Below, piece by piece: positions 56,268 to 63,776 of a stretch of 64,000 nucleotides of DNA. Position numbers and translations under genes: made by a program. The number at the start of each line of letters is the position of its first letter. Positions within the stretch are counted from its first letter, which is position 1. Source of the stretch: Thermoleophilia bacterium (GTDB lineage: Bacteria > Actinomycetota > Thermoleophilia > UBA2241); contig JAWKKE010000007.1 of assembly GCA_041393415.1 (NCBI GenBank), positions 1 through 64,000 of the forward strand. The letters run 5' to 3'. The notes below the pieces were generated by a model, which saw only the letters and a list, made by a program, of their open reading frames with translations, did not search any database and had not been told where the DNA came from.

Positions 56268-57230
56268 ATGCCCGAGCGTTTTCACAATCGCATCACCGAG
56301 CTGGATCTCACCGGCCGCAGCTTCCTGACGATTCACGACTTCGAGCCGACCGAGATCACGGCACTTCTCGATCTCGCGACTGATCTCAAGATCGCTCAGA
56401 AGAAGCACGAGCAGGTGCACCTGCTCGCCGGCCGCGCCGTCGCTCTCGTGTTCATGAAGACCTCGACGCGCACACGCATGAGCTTTGAGGTCGGCGTCGA
56501 GCAGTTGGGCGCTCAGCCCATGTTCCTGAACGCCAACGACATCCAGTTGCGCGTCGGCGAGACCATCAAGGACACCGCCAACGTGATGAGTCGCTACGTC
56601 GACTGCATCATGATCCGCACGTTCGCTCAGAAGGACGTCGAAGACCTCGCCGCGTTCGGTCAGATCCCGGTCGTCAACGGTCTCACGGACGATCACCATC
56701 CCTGTCAGGGCATGGCCGACGCTTTGACTGTGCGCGAGCACTGCGGCGGTCTGCGCGGGCGCACGCTCGTCTACAGCGGCGACGGCAACAACGTGCTCAC
56801 CTCGCTCATGGAGGTCGGCGCCAAGACGGGCATGAATGTCATTGCTTGCACGCCGCCGGACTACAAGCCGGCCGACTGGGCGCTGAGCCGCGCCCAGGAG
56901 GATGCGAAGGCCAGTGGCGCCAGCATCGAGTGGACGAGCGATCTGCGCGCCGCCGTCAAGGGTGCCGACGTCATCTACACCGACACGTTCACGAGCATGG
57001 GCAAAGAGGCCGAGCACGATGTGCGCTTGGCGGCGCTGCACGACTACCAGGTCAACATGGATCTCGTGAGGCTCGCCGGTCCGCAGGTCAAGGTCATGCA
57101 CTGCCTGCCGGCGCACTGGGGCGAGGAGATCACCGAAGAGGTGCTGTACTCGCCCAACTCAGTCGTCTTCGATCAGGCCGAGAACCGTCTCCACGCGCAG
57201 AAAGCCATTCTGGCGGCCGTCATTCGCTGA
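56268..57230 (+). CDS. argF: ornithine carbamoyltransferase
   Basis: This enzyme interconverts ornithine plus carbamoyl phosphate and citrulline plus phosphate. The 320 residues carry the carbamoyl-phosphate motif STRTR (66-70), the DDHHPCQ motif, YSGDGNNV, and the ornithine-binding HCLP (278-281). The ATG at 56268 follows GAGGGGGG. It could serve arginine biosynthesis or, given the neighbouring ornithine racemase and P-loop gene, catabolic production of ornithine from citrulline with ATP made from carbamoyl phosphate. No carbamate kinase or arginine deiminase gene is present in the window. It converges with the glycosyltransferase gene, the stops being two bases apart. Confidence 0.95.
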   Translation: MPERFHNRITELDLTGRSFLTIHDFEPTEITALLDLATDLKIAQKKHEQVHLLAGRAVALVFMKTSTRTRMSFEVGVEQLGAQPMFLNANDIQLRVGETIKDTANVMSRYVDCIMIRTFAQKDVEDLAAFGQIPVVNGLTDDHHPCQGMADALTVREHCGGLRGRTLVYSGDGNNVLTSLMEVGAKTGMNVIACTPPDYKPADWALSRAQEDAKASGASIEWTSDLRAAVKGADVIYTDTFTSMGKEAEHDVRLAALHDYQVNMDLVRLAGPQVKVMHCLPAHWGEEITEEVLYSPNSVVFDQAENRLHAQKAILAAVIR

Positions 57231-57232
57231 CG

Positions 57233-58855
57233 CTAGATCCAGCTCGGGAACCAGGTGATACGCCCGAAGTACTCGGGCGAGATGGGCAACGCCAGCACGA
57301 CCGGGATGAAGGCGACTGCGATCCCGATCGTGACTCCCGCCAGCAGGGCGATTGTGTACGGTCGGGTGTGGCGCAGACGTCTCGAGGCGAACAAGCCAAC
57401 GAGGAAGAACGCGATCGCGATGCCGATGCCTGTCGCCAGCCAGGAGAGGTGCTGGTTCACTCGCCCGGGGAGGTCCCAGAAGAGCCACTCGCAGAGTTGG
57501 GCGATCGGGATCCACAGGACGGCGGTGGCGACGGCGCCGGCCGCGAGTGTCAGCCACAGGCGCGGCGAGATATCGCGACCGGCGAGGATCTGCGCGAGAG
57601 CGACGGCGACGAGCACGGCGAGGAACGGCGCCACGGGCGTCATGTAGTAGAGAAACGACGTGCGGGTGGTCGCGAACCACGGCAGGTAGAGCACGGCGAC
57701 GATTGCCGCCGGCGCGAGGAGGGCGTAGTTGCGGCGCCAGACGGCGAGCACCGGTGCGGCGAACATCATCGCGGTTGCCAGCCACCAGAGAAACGGGTTG
57801 CCGATGGCGACGACGGCGCGGTACTCCGTCGTGCCGTTGAAGTAGTACCAGACCGGCCGGTAATCGATGATCCACGAGGGTGCGATGGAGGCGTAGGTGT
57901 GCGTGGCCTTGAGGCTGATGCCGAAGGTCCACATCTGCCGCTGCAGCTCCCGCCAGTCCGCCAGCGTGTGTCCTGCGATGAAGTACTGCGTGTAGCCAAG
58001 CATGTAGACGGCGGCGGGGATGAGTACAAATGCCGCCGCCGCGGGGATAGCGGCAAGAACAGCGTCGAGGGGTCGCCGGTGGGCAGGAGGTGCCAGTCTC
58101 TCGACGGCCGCGTCCTCCGCCCATTCGTCGCCATCCCATGTGTTGATCACGGCCGTGCGCCAGGCCGCCATCTCTAGGTGACGGCGCCACAGCCAGGTGC
58201 CGGCGATAATCATCGCCGCGGCGGCCAGAGCAAGTGCTCCCGACCACTTGGTCGCCAGAGCCATGCCGCCTGCCAGGGCGCAGAGCGCCAGCCACAGGCG
58301 GCCTCCATCCTGTGCGTAACGCAGCGCCAGCCAGACGCACACAACGGTCCACATGGCGACGAAGATGTCGAGAGTGGCGATGCGCGACTGCGTGATGCCG
58401 AGCGGGTCTGCGGCGGCGAGGAGTAGGGCGAGGATGGCCCACGGCGGCGAGAGACCGAGTCGTCGCGCGAAGGGGTAGACGCAAGCGAGGATCACCATGC
58501 CGGCGAGCACGGCGGGCAGGCGCCAACCGATGGCGCGGTCGCCGAACAGGATGATGCCGGCGGCGATCGCGAACTTGCCCATCTCCGGGTGCGGCCAGGA
58601 GACGGAATCGCCGGCCGCCCAGCGCAGCTTGCCGTCGGTACCGACGCGGCCGTCGACGATCGCCTTGGCGTCTTTGGCGTAGTACACCTCGTCGAACATG
58701 TACTCGGACGGGAAGTTGAGATTGTAGAGGCGCAGACCGAGTGAGACGGTGAGGATGGCGAAGATGGCGAGGACGACGAACCGTCGCGAGCGCGGCGTCG
58801 CCGAGGCGTTGGGCGGCTCGGTGTGTGTGTCGACTGTGGCTAGGACGTCCGTGAT
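57233..58855 (-). CDS. PMT/ArnT-type membrane glycosyltransferase (GT-C, protein O-mannosyltransferase-like)
   Basis: This multi-pass GT-C enzyme would move a mannose-type sugar from a polyprenyl phosphate to exported proteins. About 540 residues hold the first helix (FVVLAIFAILTVSLGLRLY), the catalytic first-loop motif FDEVYYAKDA with Asp-Glu, HPEMGK, and some ten further helices. The actinobacterial PMT features NPFLWW and ATKWSGALAL are present. The secreted Thr/Pro-rich protease at 39.9 kb is a conceivable substrate (inference). The start is unclear: no ATG, GTG or TTG lies in this frame just upstream of the first helix. An ATG at 58866 is out of frame and meets a stop, so an indel near 58.85 kb is possible. 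TATACT at 58890-58885 is a possible -10. Confidence 0.85.
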   Translation of the reverse strand: MTDVLATVDTHTEPPNASATPRSRRFVVLAIFAILTVSLGLRLYNLNFPSEYMFDEVYYAKDAKAIVDGRVGTDGKLRWAAGDSVSWPHPEMGKFAIAAGIILFGDRAIGWRLPAVLAGMVILACVYPFARRLGLSPPWAILALLLAAADPLGITQSRIATLDIFVAMWTVVCVWLALRYAQDGGRLWLALCALAGGMALATKWSGALALAAAAMIIAGTWLWRRHLEMAAWRTAVINTWDGDEWAEDAAVERLAPPAHRRPLDAVLAAIPAAAAFVLIPAAVYMLGYTQYFIAGHTLADWRELQRQMWTFGISLKATHTYASIAPSWIIDYRPVWYYFNGTTEYRAVVAIGNPFLWWLATAMMFAAPVLAVWRRNYALLAPAAIVAVLYLPWFATTRTSFLYYMTPVAPFLAVLVAVALAQILAGRDISPRLWLTLAAGAVATAVLWIPIAQLCEWLFWDLPGRVNQHLSWLATGIGIAIAFFLVGLFASRRLRHTRPYTIALLAGVTIGIAVAFIPVVLALPISPEYFGRITWFPSWI

Positions 58856-58987
58856 GGTCTCTCCATCGGCTGCTGGTGCTCGACAGTATAGTGGGCGCGG
58901 GGGGTCGGGGTTGCTGGGCGCTACCTGCGGGTCCTGGTCTACAATCCCAAGGACGACGGTGCGACGCGGCGAAGCGAAGGAGACGGT

Positions 58988-60532
58988 GTGGATCGAGTGA
59001 TCATCGGAGATGCTCCTCTCACCATCGATGCGGTGGTTGCGGTGGCGCGCGGGCGGGCCACGGTTGTCATCGGTGAGGCCGCGTGCGAGCGCATCAATCG
59101 AGCTCATCAGGTAATCGTCGATCTCATCGCGCGCGGCGATGTGGTGTACGGCGTCACTACCGGCTTCGGTCAGCTGGCCACCAAGCGCATTTCTCTCGAC
59201 AAGGTTCGCGAGCTGCAGGAAAACCTGGTGCGCTCGCACGCGGTCGGTGTCGGCGAGCCCCTCGCTCGCGAGGTGGTGCGCGCGGCGATGGTGGTTCGCC
59301 TCAATACGATGGCCCGTGGTCACTCCGGCGTGCGCCTTGTGGCGGCAGAGCTGCTGGCGGCGATGCTCAACGCCGATCTCGTGCCGTGGGTTCCCTCGCG
59401 TGGCTCTCTGGGTGCTTCCGGCGACCTCGCGCCTTCGGCGCACCTGGTCCTCGCCATGATGGGAGAAGGCGAGCTGCTCAGTGAGGACGGGCGGCGTGAG
59501 CCGGCCGGGCCCGCCTTGCGGGCCGCAGGACTCACGCCGCTTGCGCTCGAGGCCAAGGAGGGTGTCTCGCTGTTGAACGGCACCCAGTTCATGACCGCCA
59601 TCGGCTGCTTCGCCGTCGTCGACGGCGAAGCACTGCTCGACAGCGCCGACCTCATCGGCGCCATGAGCCTGGAGGGCCTGCGCGGCTCGGTCGGGCCGTT
59701 CCAGGAGCGCATCCAGTTGCTGCGGCCCATCCCCGGGCAGCGGCACACGGCCGCGCACGTACGCGCTGCCACGATCGGCAGCGAGATCATGCACAGTCAC
59801 CTCAACTGCGACAAGGTGCAGGACGCCTACTCCATCCGCTGCATTCCGCAGGTGCATGGCGCCTGCCGCGACGCACATCGCTGGCTGCGCGAGGTCATCA
59901 CGGTGGAAGTCGATGCGGTCACCGACAATCCACTCGTGTTTCCCGAGACCGGCGAGATCATCTCAGCGGGCAACTTCCACGGCGAGCCGTTGGCGCTGGC
60001 GCTCGACCTTGCCGCCATGAGCCTCGCCGAGATCGCTTCCATCAGTGAGCGTCGCATCTTCCGCATGCTCACCAGCTCGTTGTCGGAGCTGCCGCCCTTC
60101 CTGACTACCGACAGCGGTCTCAACAACGGCTACATGATCGGTCAGTACGTCGCCGCGGCGCTGGTGGCCGAGAACAAGGTGCTCTGCCATCCTGCCAGTG
60201 TCGACTCGATACCGACATCTGCCGACCAGGAAGATCACGTGAGCCTCGGTATGACGGCGGCGCTCAAGTTCCGGGATGTGCTGCGCAACGCTCAGACTGT
60301 GCTCGGCATTGAGGCGCTCTGTGCGGCGCAGGCGATCGATCTTCTGGCGCCGCTGGCGCCGGGTCCCGGCACGGCCGCCGGCTACTCCGTCGTACGGCGG
60401 CTGGCGCCGATCCTCGAGCGCGATCGCTATCTGGCGCCGGAGATCGAGGCGGCGGCGCGTTCTGTCGCCGCCGGAGAGTTCGCGGCGATCGTCCGCGCCT
60501 GGCACGAATCCCCGACACACGAGGTGCACTGA
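58988..60532 (+). CDS. hutH: histidine ammonia-lyase
   Basis: HutH removes ammonia from histidine to give urocanate, the first step of histidine breakdown. The 514-residue protein has the MIO-forming Ala143-Ser144-Gly145 in GSLGASGDLAPSAH, the YGVTTGFGQLA loop with its Tyr, LLNGTQFM, and the conserved segments QDAYSIRC and NFHGEPLA. GTG 58988 follows CGAAGGAGA. The gene overlaps hutI (TGATG at 60530-60534). No hutU or glutamate formiminotransferase gene follows within the window. A TACAAT at 58940-58945 could be the -10 box. Confidence 0.96.
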   Translation: MDRVIIGDAPLTIDAVVAVARGRATVVIGEAACERINRAHQVIVDLIARGDVVYGVTTGFGQLATKRISLDKVRELQENLVRSHAVGVGEPLAREVVRAAMVVRLNTMARGHSGVRLVAAELLAAMLNADLVPWVPSRGSLGASGDLAPSAHLVLAMMGEGELLSEDGRREPAGPALRAAGLTPLALEAKEGVSLLNGTQFMTAIGCFAVVDGEALLDSADLIGAMSLEGLRGSVGPFQERIQLLRPIPGQRHTAAHVRAATIGSEIMHSHLNCDKVQDAYSIRCIPQVHGACRDAHRWLREVITVEVDAVTDNPLVFPETGEIISAGNFHGEPLALALDLAAMSLAEIASISERRIFRMLTSSLSELPPFLTTDSGLNNGYMIGQYVAAALVAENKVLCHPASVDSIPTSADQEDHVSLGMTAALKFRDVLRNAQTVLGIEALCAAQAIDLLAPLAPGPGTAAGYSVVRRLAPILERDRYLAPEIEAAARSVAAGEFAAIVRAWHESPTHEVH

Positions 60533-61794
60533 TGGACAGCAAGCAGGTGGCTGCCGATTTCGTCGTGCGTGGCACGAGCGAGCTGGTGACGATGAGCCAG
60601 GCACCCGCCGAAGGTCTCGGCGTTATCGACGGCGGCGCGCTGGCGGCCAAGGACGGAGTGATCGTGTGGGTGGGAAGTGAGGCCGACTTGTCGGCGTCGG
60701 TCGCCTTGGCGGCCGACGGCATAGAGCTCGATGCCGAGGGTTGTTGTGTGTTGCCCGGCTTCGTCGACGCCCACACGCACGTGCCCTTCGCCGGATCACG
60801 GGCCGACGAGTACGCCGAGCGCCTTGGAGGCGTGAGCTACGCCGACATCCTCGCTCGCGGCGGCGGTATCAACCGCACGGTGACGGCGACGCGCCAGGCG
60901 ACGGAGGAGGAACTGGCGCGTCTCTGTACGGCGCGCTACGACAGCATGCTGCGTCACGGCACGACCACTGCCGAGGTGAAGAGCGGCTACGGTCTCACCA
61001 CGGCCGACGAGGCCAAGCAGCTGAGAGCCGCGGCGGTTGCGCATCCTCTGCGCCGCGAGCTGACGTTTCTCGGCGCGCACTTCACGCCGCCGGAGTACGA
61101 GGCAAACGACGACGCCTTCATCGACCTCGTCAGCACCGAAATGATGGCCACATGCGCGCCCCTTGCTCGCTGGTGTGACGTCTTCTGTGATCAAGGTGCC
61201 TTCACGGTCGAACAGTCGCGTCGCGTCCTCGGCGCCGCATGGGAAGCCGGTCTCGGTTTGCGCATCCATGCCGACGAGTTGGCGCGTACCGGTGGCGCGT
61301 TGCTCGCGGCGGAGCTCGGATGCGCTTCCGCGGACCATCTCATTCACGCTACCGGCGAAGAGATCGCCGCCATGCTCGCGGCCGGCGTCGTCGCGGTGTT
61401 GTTGCCGGGGACGAGCTACACGCTGGGTGTTTCGTACGCTCCGGCGCGGGCCTTCCTCGACGCCGGGGTCACCATCGCCTTGGCGACCGACTTCAATCCG
61501 GGCAGCTGCAACTGCGAGAACCTGCAGATCATGGTCTCGCTCGCCTGTCAGCAGTACCGCCTGACGCCGGATGAGGCGCTGTGGGCCGCGACCGCCGGCG
61601 GTGCCGCGGCTTTGCGACGCGACGACGTCGGAGTGCTGGCCGTCGGGCGGCATTGCGATCTCTCCGTGCTCGCTTCGCCGAGCCGTTTCGACGTGCCGTA
61701 CCACTTCGGCGTCAATCTCGTAACCGACGTCGTGGTTGACGGTCGGGTTGTCGTGGCCGGCGGTATGCGCGTGCCCGGCGAGCATCGCCTCTAG
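60532..61794 (+). CDS. hutI: imidazolonepropionase
   Basis: HutI opens the ring of imidazolonepropionate to formiminoglutamate, step three of histidine degradation. The 420-residue amidohydrolase has the metal motif DAHTH (His81 and His83), PFAGSRADEYAERLGG, EVKSGYGL, IHADEL and the late ATDFNPGS with its metal Asp. Its ATG overlaps the hutH stop, so the two are co-translated. Urocanase (step two) must lie elsewhere in the genome. Two GC hairpins follow the gene. Confidence 0.96.
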   Translation: MDSKQVAADFVVRGTSELVTMSQAPAEGLGVIDGGALAAKDGVIVWVGSEADLSASVALAADGIELDAEGCCVLPGFVDAHTHVPFAGSRADEYAERLGGVSYADILARGGGINRTVTATRQATEEELARLCTARYDSMLRHGTTTAEVKSGYGLTTADEAKQLRAAAVAHPLRRELTFLGAHFTPPEYEANDDAFIDLVSTEMMATCAPLARWCDVFCDQGAFTVEQSRRVLGAAWEAGLGLRIHADELARTGGALLAAELGCASADHLIHATGEEIAAMLAAGVVAVLLPGTSYTLGVSYAPARAFLDAGVTIALATDFNPGSCNCENLQIMVSLACQQYRLTPDEALWAATAGGAAALRRDDVGVLAVGRHCDLSVLASPSRFDVPYHFGVNLVTDVVVDGRVVVAGGMRVPGEHRL

Positions 61795-61815
61795 TCTCAC
61801 CGCCCATCATTACTA

Positions 61816-61901
61816 GGCGCCGGTGCCCTTCGGCGCCGTGTTCGCAGCCGGCGACCCACGCGTCGCCGCACTGTACTGTGGCGCCGGTGCCCCTCCGGCG
61901 C
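61816..61901. terminator. two similar GC hairpins after hutI
   Basis: The first, GGCGCCG (61816-61822), pairs with CGGCGCC (61831-61837). The second, GCGCCGG (61881-61887), pairs with CCGGCGC (61895-61901). Both share the core GGCGCCGGTGCCC, so one is probably a duplicate of the other. They sit between hutI and the lexA promoter and may terminate the hut transcript. Confidence 0.5.
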
Positions 61902-62001
61902 AGCTTCTGCCGCGGGCGGCGCGTGCGTTGTCGCGCGGTGCTCGCGCGCGCCGGCACCGCCGAGCGCGACTATCCGTCCGAGGCCATCTCTATCATCACC
62001 C

Positions 62002-62030
62002 TTGACACGAACACCTGTTCACCTTAGGCT
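62002..62030 (+). promoter_or_regulatory. lexA promoter
   Basis: A consensus -35 TTGACA (62002-62007) and a -10 TAGGCT (62025-62030) stand 17 bases apart. One SOS box fills the spacer and a second covers the likely transcription start, so LexA would repress its own gene. Confidence 0.8.
62008..62021. promoter_or_regulatory. SOS box 1 (LexA/DinR type)
   Basis: CGAACACCTGTTCA matches the Gram-positive LexA consensus CGAAC-N4-GTTCG except for the last base. It lies in the spacer of the lexA promoter. Confidence 0.88.
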
Positions 62031-62035
62031 CCGTA

Positions 62036-62049
62036 CGAACACGTGTTCG
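62036..62049. promoter_or_regulatory. SOS box 2 (LexA/DinR type), perfect palindrome
   Basis: CGAACACGTGTTCG is a perfect 14-bp palindrome and an exact consensus LexA box. It covers the expected transcription start of lexA. Confidence 0.92.
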
Positions 62050-62066
62050 CATCCCAAGGAGGAATG

Positions 62067-62665
62067 GTGGAACGCCTCACGCAACGTCAGGAGCAGGTTC
62101 TGGAGTTCATCCGCGAGAGCGTCCGCAAGGACGGCTATCCGCCGACGGTGCGCGAGATCTGCACGGCGCTCGGCCTCTCGTCGCCGTCCACGGTGCATGT
62201 CCACTTGGCCAACCTCGAGCGGCTCGGTCTGCTCAAGCGCGATCCGGCCAAGCCGCGGGCTCTCGATCTCGTTCAGGCTCACAGGTCGCCGCGGCCCTTG
62301 CCGCTCGTGGGGCAAGTCGCCGCAGGCGCGCCCATCCTGGCCGAGGAGAACATCGAAGAACTCGTCGATGTGCCCGCCTTCATGAGGCACGACGACGGCG
62401 ACTTCCTTCTCAGAGTTCAGGGCGACTCGATGGTGGAGGCTGGCGTCTTCGATCAGGACTACATCGTCGTCCATCATGCGGAGAAGGCCGACAACGGCGA
62501 GATCGTCGTCGCCATGGTCGGCGACGAGGGCCACCACCGAGAAGCGCTTCTTTCATGAAGGCCGAACCGTGCGCCTGCGGCCGGGCACAGTACGAGCCAA
62601 TTGTCGTCGACGCCGATCAGGTCCGTCTCATCGGCAGGTTGTGGGGGGTGCTTCGCAAGTTATGA
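62067..62665 (+). pseudogene. lexA: LexA repressor, reading frame broken twice
   Basis: LexA represses SOS genes and cleaves itself when RecA filaments form. The first 155 or so residues are normal: HTH (PPTVREICTALGLSSPSTVH), cleavage site VAAGAP (Ala-Gly codons 62322-62327) and nucleophile GDSM (Ser codon 62427-62429). At the GGG run 62528-62530 the frame shifts and would stop at 62556-62558. The true sequence continues in the next frame (ATTEKRFFHEGRTVRLRP, catalytic Lys codon 62542-62544). It then changes frame again before 62594 (EPIVVDADQVRLIGRLWGVL) and ends with TGA 62663-62665. Start GTG 62067 or ATG 62064 after AAGGAGG. Either sequencing indels or a true pseudogene; see neighbouring damage. 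Confidence 0.85.
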
Positions 62666-62711
62666 ACACTGCGCCGCTTGTCACGCCTGCCCGTGCGTTT
62701 CTCGCCGATGT

Positions 62712-62891
62712 ATGGCCGACGAGACTGGCCGTACCGTAGGCCGAGACACGACGTGTCTCTGGTGCGGCGGCGGTCCGCTGAGGGTCGTTTCCGTCGACAT
62801 TTGGACGGGAGAGGTGGGGCTCATCTGCCCGCACTGCGGTACTGAGATGAGTGGCGTTGTTCCGCGACGTGCAATGGAGGTATCGGCATGA
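62712..62891 (+). CDS. 59-residue zinc-ribbon-like protein
   Basis: The frame from ATG 62712 reads MADETGRTVGRDTTCLWCGG, then a short beta hairpin (RVVSVDIWTGEVGLI) and CPHCGTEM, two CxxC knuckles that should bind zinc. It is a typical small zinc ribbon. No good ribosome site precedes the ATG, and sequence quality in this region is doubtful, so the start is uncertain. The stop overlaps the ATG of the LysM gene (62888), which suggests an operon with it and perhaps lexA. Confidence 0.55.
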   Translation: MADETGRTVGRDTTCLWCGGGPLRVVSVDIWTGEVGLICPHCGTEMSGVVPRRAMEVSA

Positions 62892-63310
62892 GCGCCGATC
62901 TGGTTCGTCCCGGTGGCCAGTCTGCTGTTCACGTTCATCGATGCGCGCAACGATCTGCCGAGATTTGGTTGACGATCCCGCTGGCTGGCGTGCGAGTCGC
63001 CGTGCCGGCCGGCGCGAAGTGCGCCGTCGCCGTATCGCCGGCCTTCTGCGCCTGGCGCTGTTCCTGTTCCTCGTCTTTGCTGCTGTGTGGGCCGGCGTGC
63101 GCGTCGCCAACGCCGGCATCGCTACCTGACCGGCGACGGCGAGTCGTACGTTGTCAGGAGCTGGCGACACGCTCTGGGACATCGCCGTGTGTCACTACGG
63201 CGAGCGTGTCACGTCGCGCCGTGTACGAGATCCGCGTCGCCAACGACCTCAATGGCGACGTCACCCTCCGGCCAACGACGAGCTCGCGCTCCCGTATGGC
63301 GGCGACTGGG
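62888..63310 (+). pseudogene. LysM-domain membrane protein (YneA/DivS-like SOS partner), frame broken several times
   Basis: ATG 62888 follows TGGAGG by seven bases. Read piecewise in changing frames, the region encodes a basic N terminus with a membrane helix (LLRLALFLFLVFAAVWAGV, near 63050-63110). A LysM domain follows: ESYVVRSGDTLWDIAVCHYG, then AVYEIRVANDLN and DELALPYGGDWV, up to about 63300. A stray T in AGCTGGCGAC (63162) and a missing A in CGGCCAACG (about 63271) are two visible frame changes; at least one more lies near 63125. LysM proteins next to lexA in Gram-positives are SOS-induced division inhibitors, so that role is likely if the gene is intact in the organism. Confidence 0.6.
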
Positions 63311-63392
63311 TGCGAACAGGCCCGCTCGGTGGCGCGAAGTCGGCGATCGGGCGGCGCCGTGCGCTGTTCCCGGGAATACTTGCACACGGCGC

Positions 63393-63469
63393 CGGGACGT
63401 GGCGCAGCCTGGTAGCGCACCTGCTTTGGGAGCAGGGGTCGGCGGTTCGAATCACGCCCGTCCCGACCA
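63393..63469 (+). tRNA. tRNA-Pro (TGG)
   Basis: The acceptor arms CGGGACG and CGTCCCG pair fully, the D arm (GCGC...GCGC type) and the anticodon loop TTTGGGA give anticodon TGG, and CCA is encoded. The T arm reads GGCGG-TTCGAAT-C(A)CGCC. Without the extra A at 63454 the five pairs are perfect, so the gene carries a one-base insertion relative to a normal tRNA. Confidence 0.88.
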
Positions 63470-63488
63470 TAACACCCTACCTTAGCGA

Positions 63489-63565
63489 GCGGGGTAGCTC
63501 GGTTGGCACAAGAGCATCAGCCTTCAAGCTGAGGGTCGCGGGTTCGAAGCCCGTCTCCCGCTCCA
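63489..63565 (+). tRNA. tRNA-Gly (TCC), with apparent indels
   Basis: The 3' half (GGGTCGCGGGTTCGAAGCCC and CTCCCGC-T-CCA) is that of a glycine tRNA. The expected 5' strand GCGGGAG reads GCGGG-G, one base short. The anticodon stem TCAGC/GCTGA encloses only CTTCAA instead of CTTCCAA, so one C of the TCC anticodon is missing. The D loop looks one or two bases long. The gene is recognisable but would not fold normally as written. Confidence 0.75.
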
Positions 63566-63699
63566 ATCTCTTCTCTTGCGTCTTCCGCGCGGCTGACGCG
63601 CTTCCCGCCGTTCTTGGCAGTGCGAGGTTCACTCCCTCCTCGGTCGTTTGCGGCTGGTCCCGCGAATCCCGGTGTAGAATCCAGGCTTGCGTGTTGCTC

Positions 63700-63776
63700 G
63701 CGCCCGTAGCTCAGTTGGATAGAGCAGGAGACTTCTAATCTTCAGGTCGCAGGTTCGAATCCTGCCGGGCGCGCCA
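63700..63776 (+). tRNA. tRNA-Arg (TCT)
   Basis: Acceptor arms GCGCCCG and CGGGCGC pair fully. The D arm is GCTCAGTTGGATAGAGC. The anticodon stem-loop GGAGA-CTTCTAA-TCTTC gives anticodon TCT. The T arm is GCAGG-TTCGAAT-CCTGC, the discriminator is G and CCA is encoded. All parts are normal. A TAGAAT at 63674-63679 may be the -10 box. Confidence 0.95.

Noticed and set aside
57233..59878. Very long minus-strand frame of 881 codons for the glycosyltransferase
   Set aside because: The N-terminal 340 codons are antisense to hutH and have no protein-like features; only the part from about 58855 downward is coding.
63489..63565. tRNA with apparent anticodon TCA (selenocysteine or UGA suppressor)
   Set aside because: The reading TCA arises only if the loop is taken as CTTCAAG. 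The body, discriminator T and 3' half match tRNA-Gly(TCC) with one C lost, and there is no long variable arm as in tRNA-Sec.
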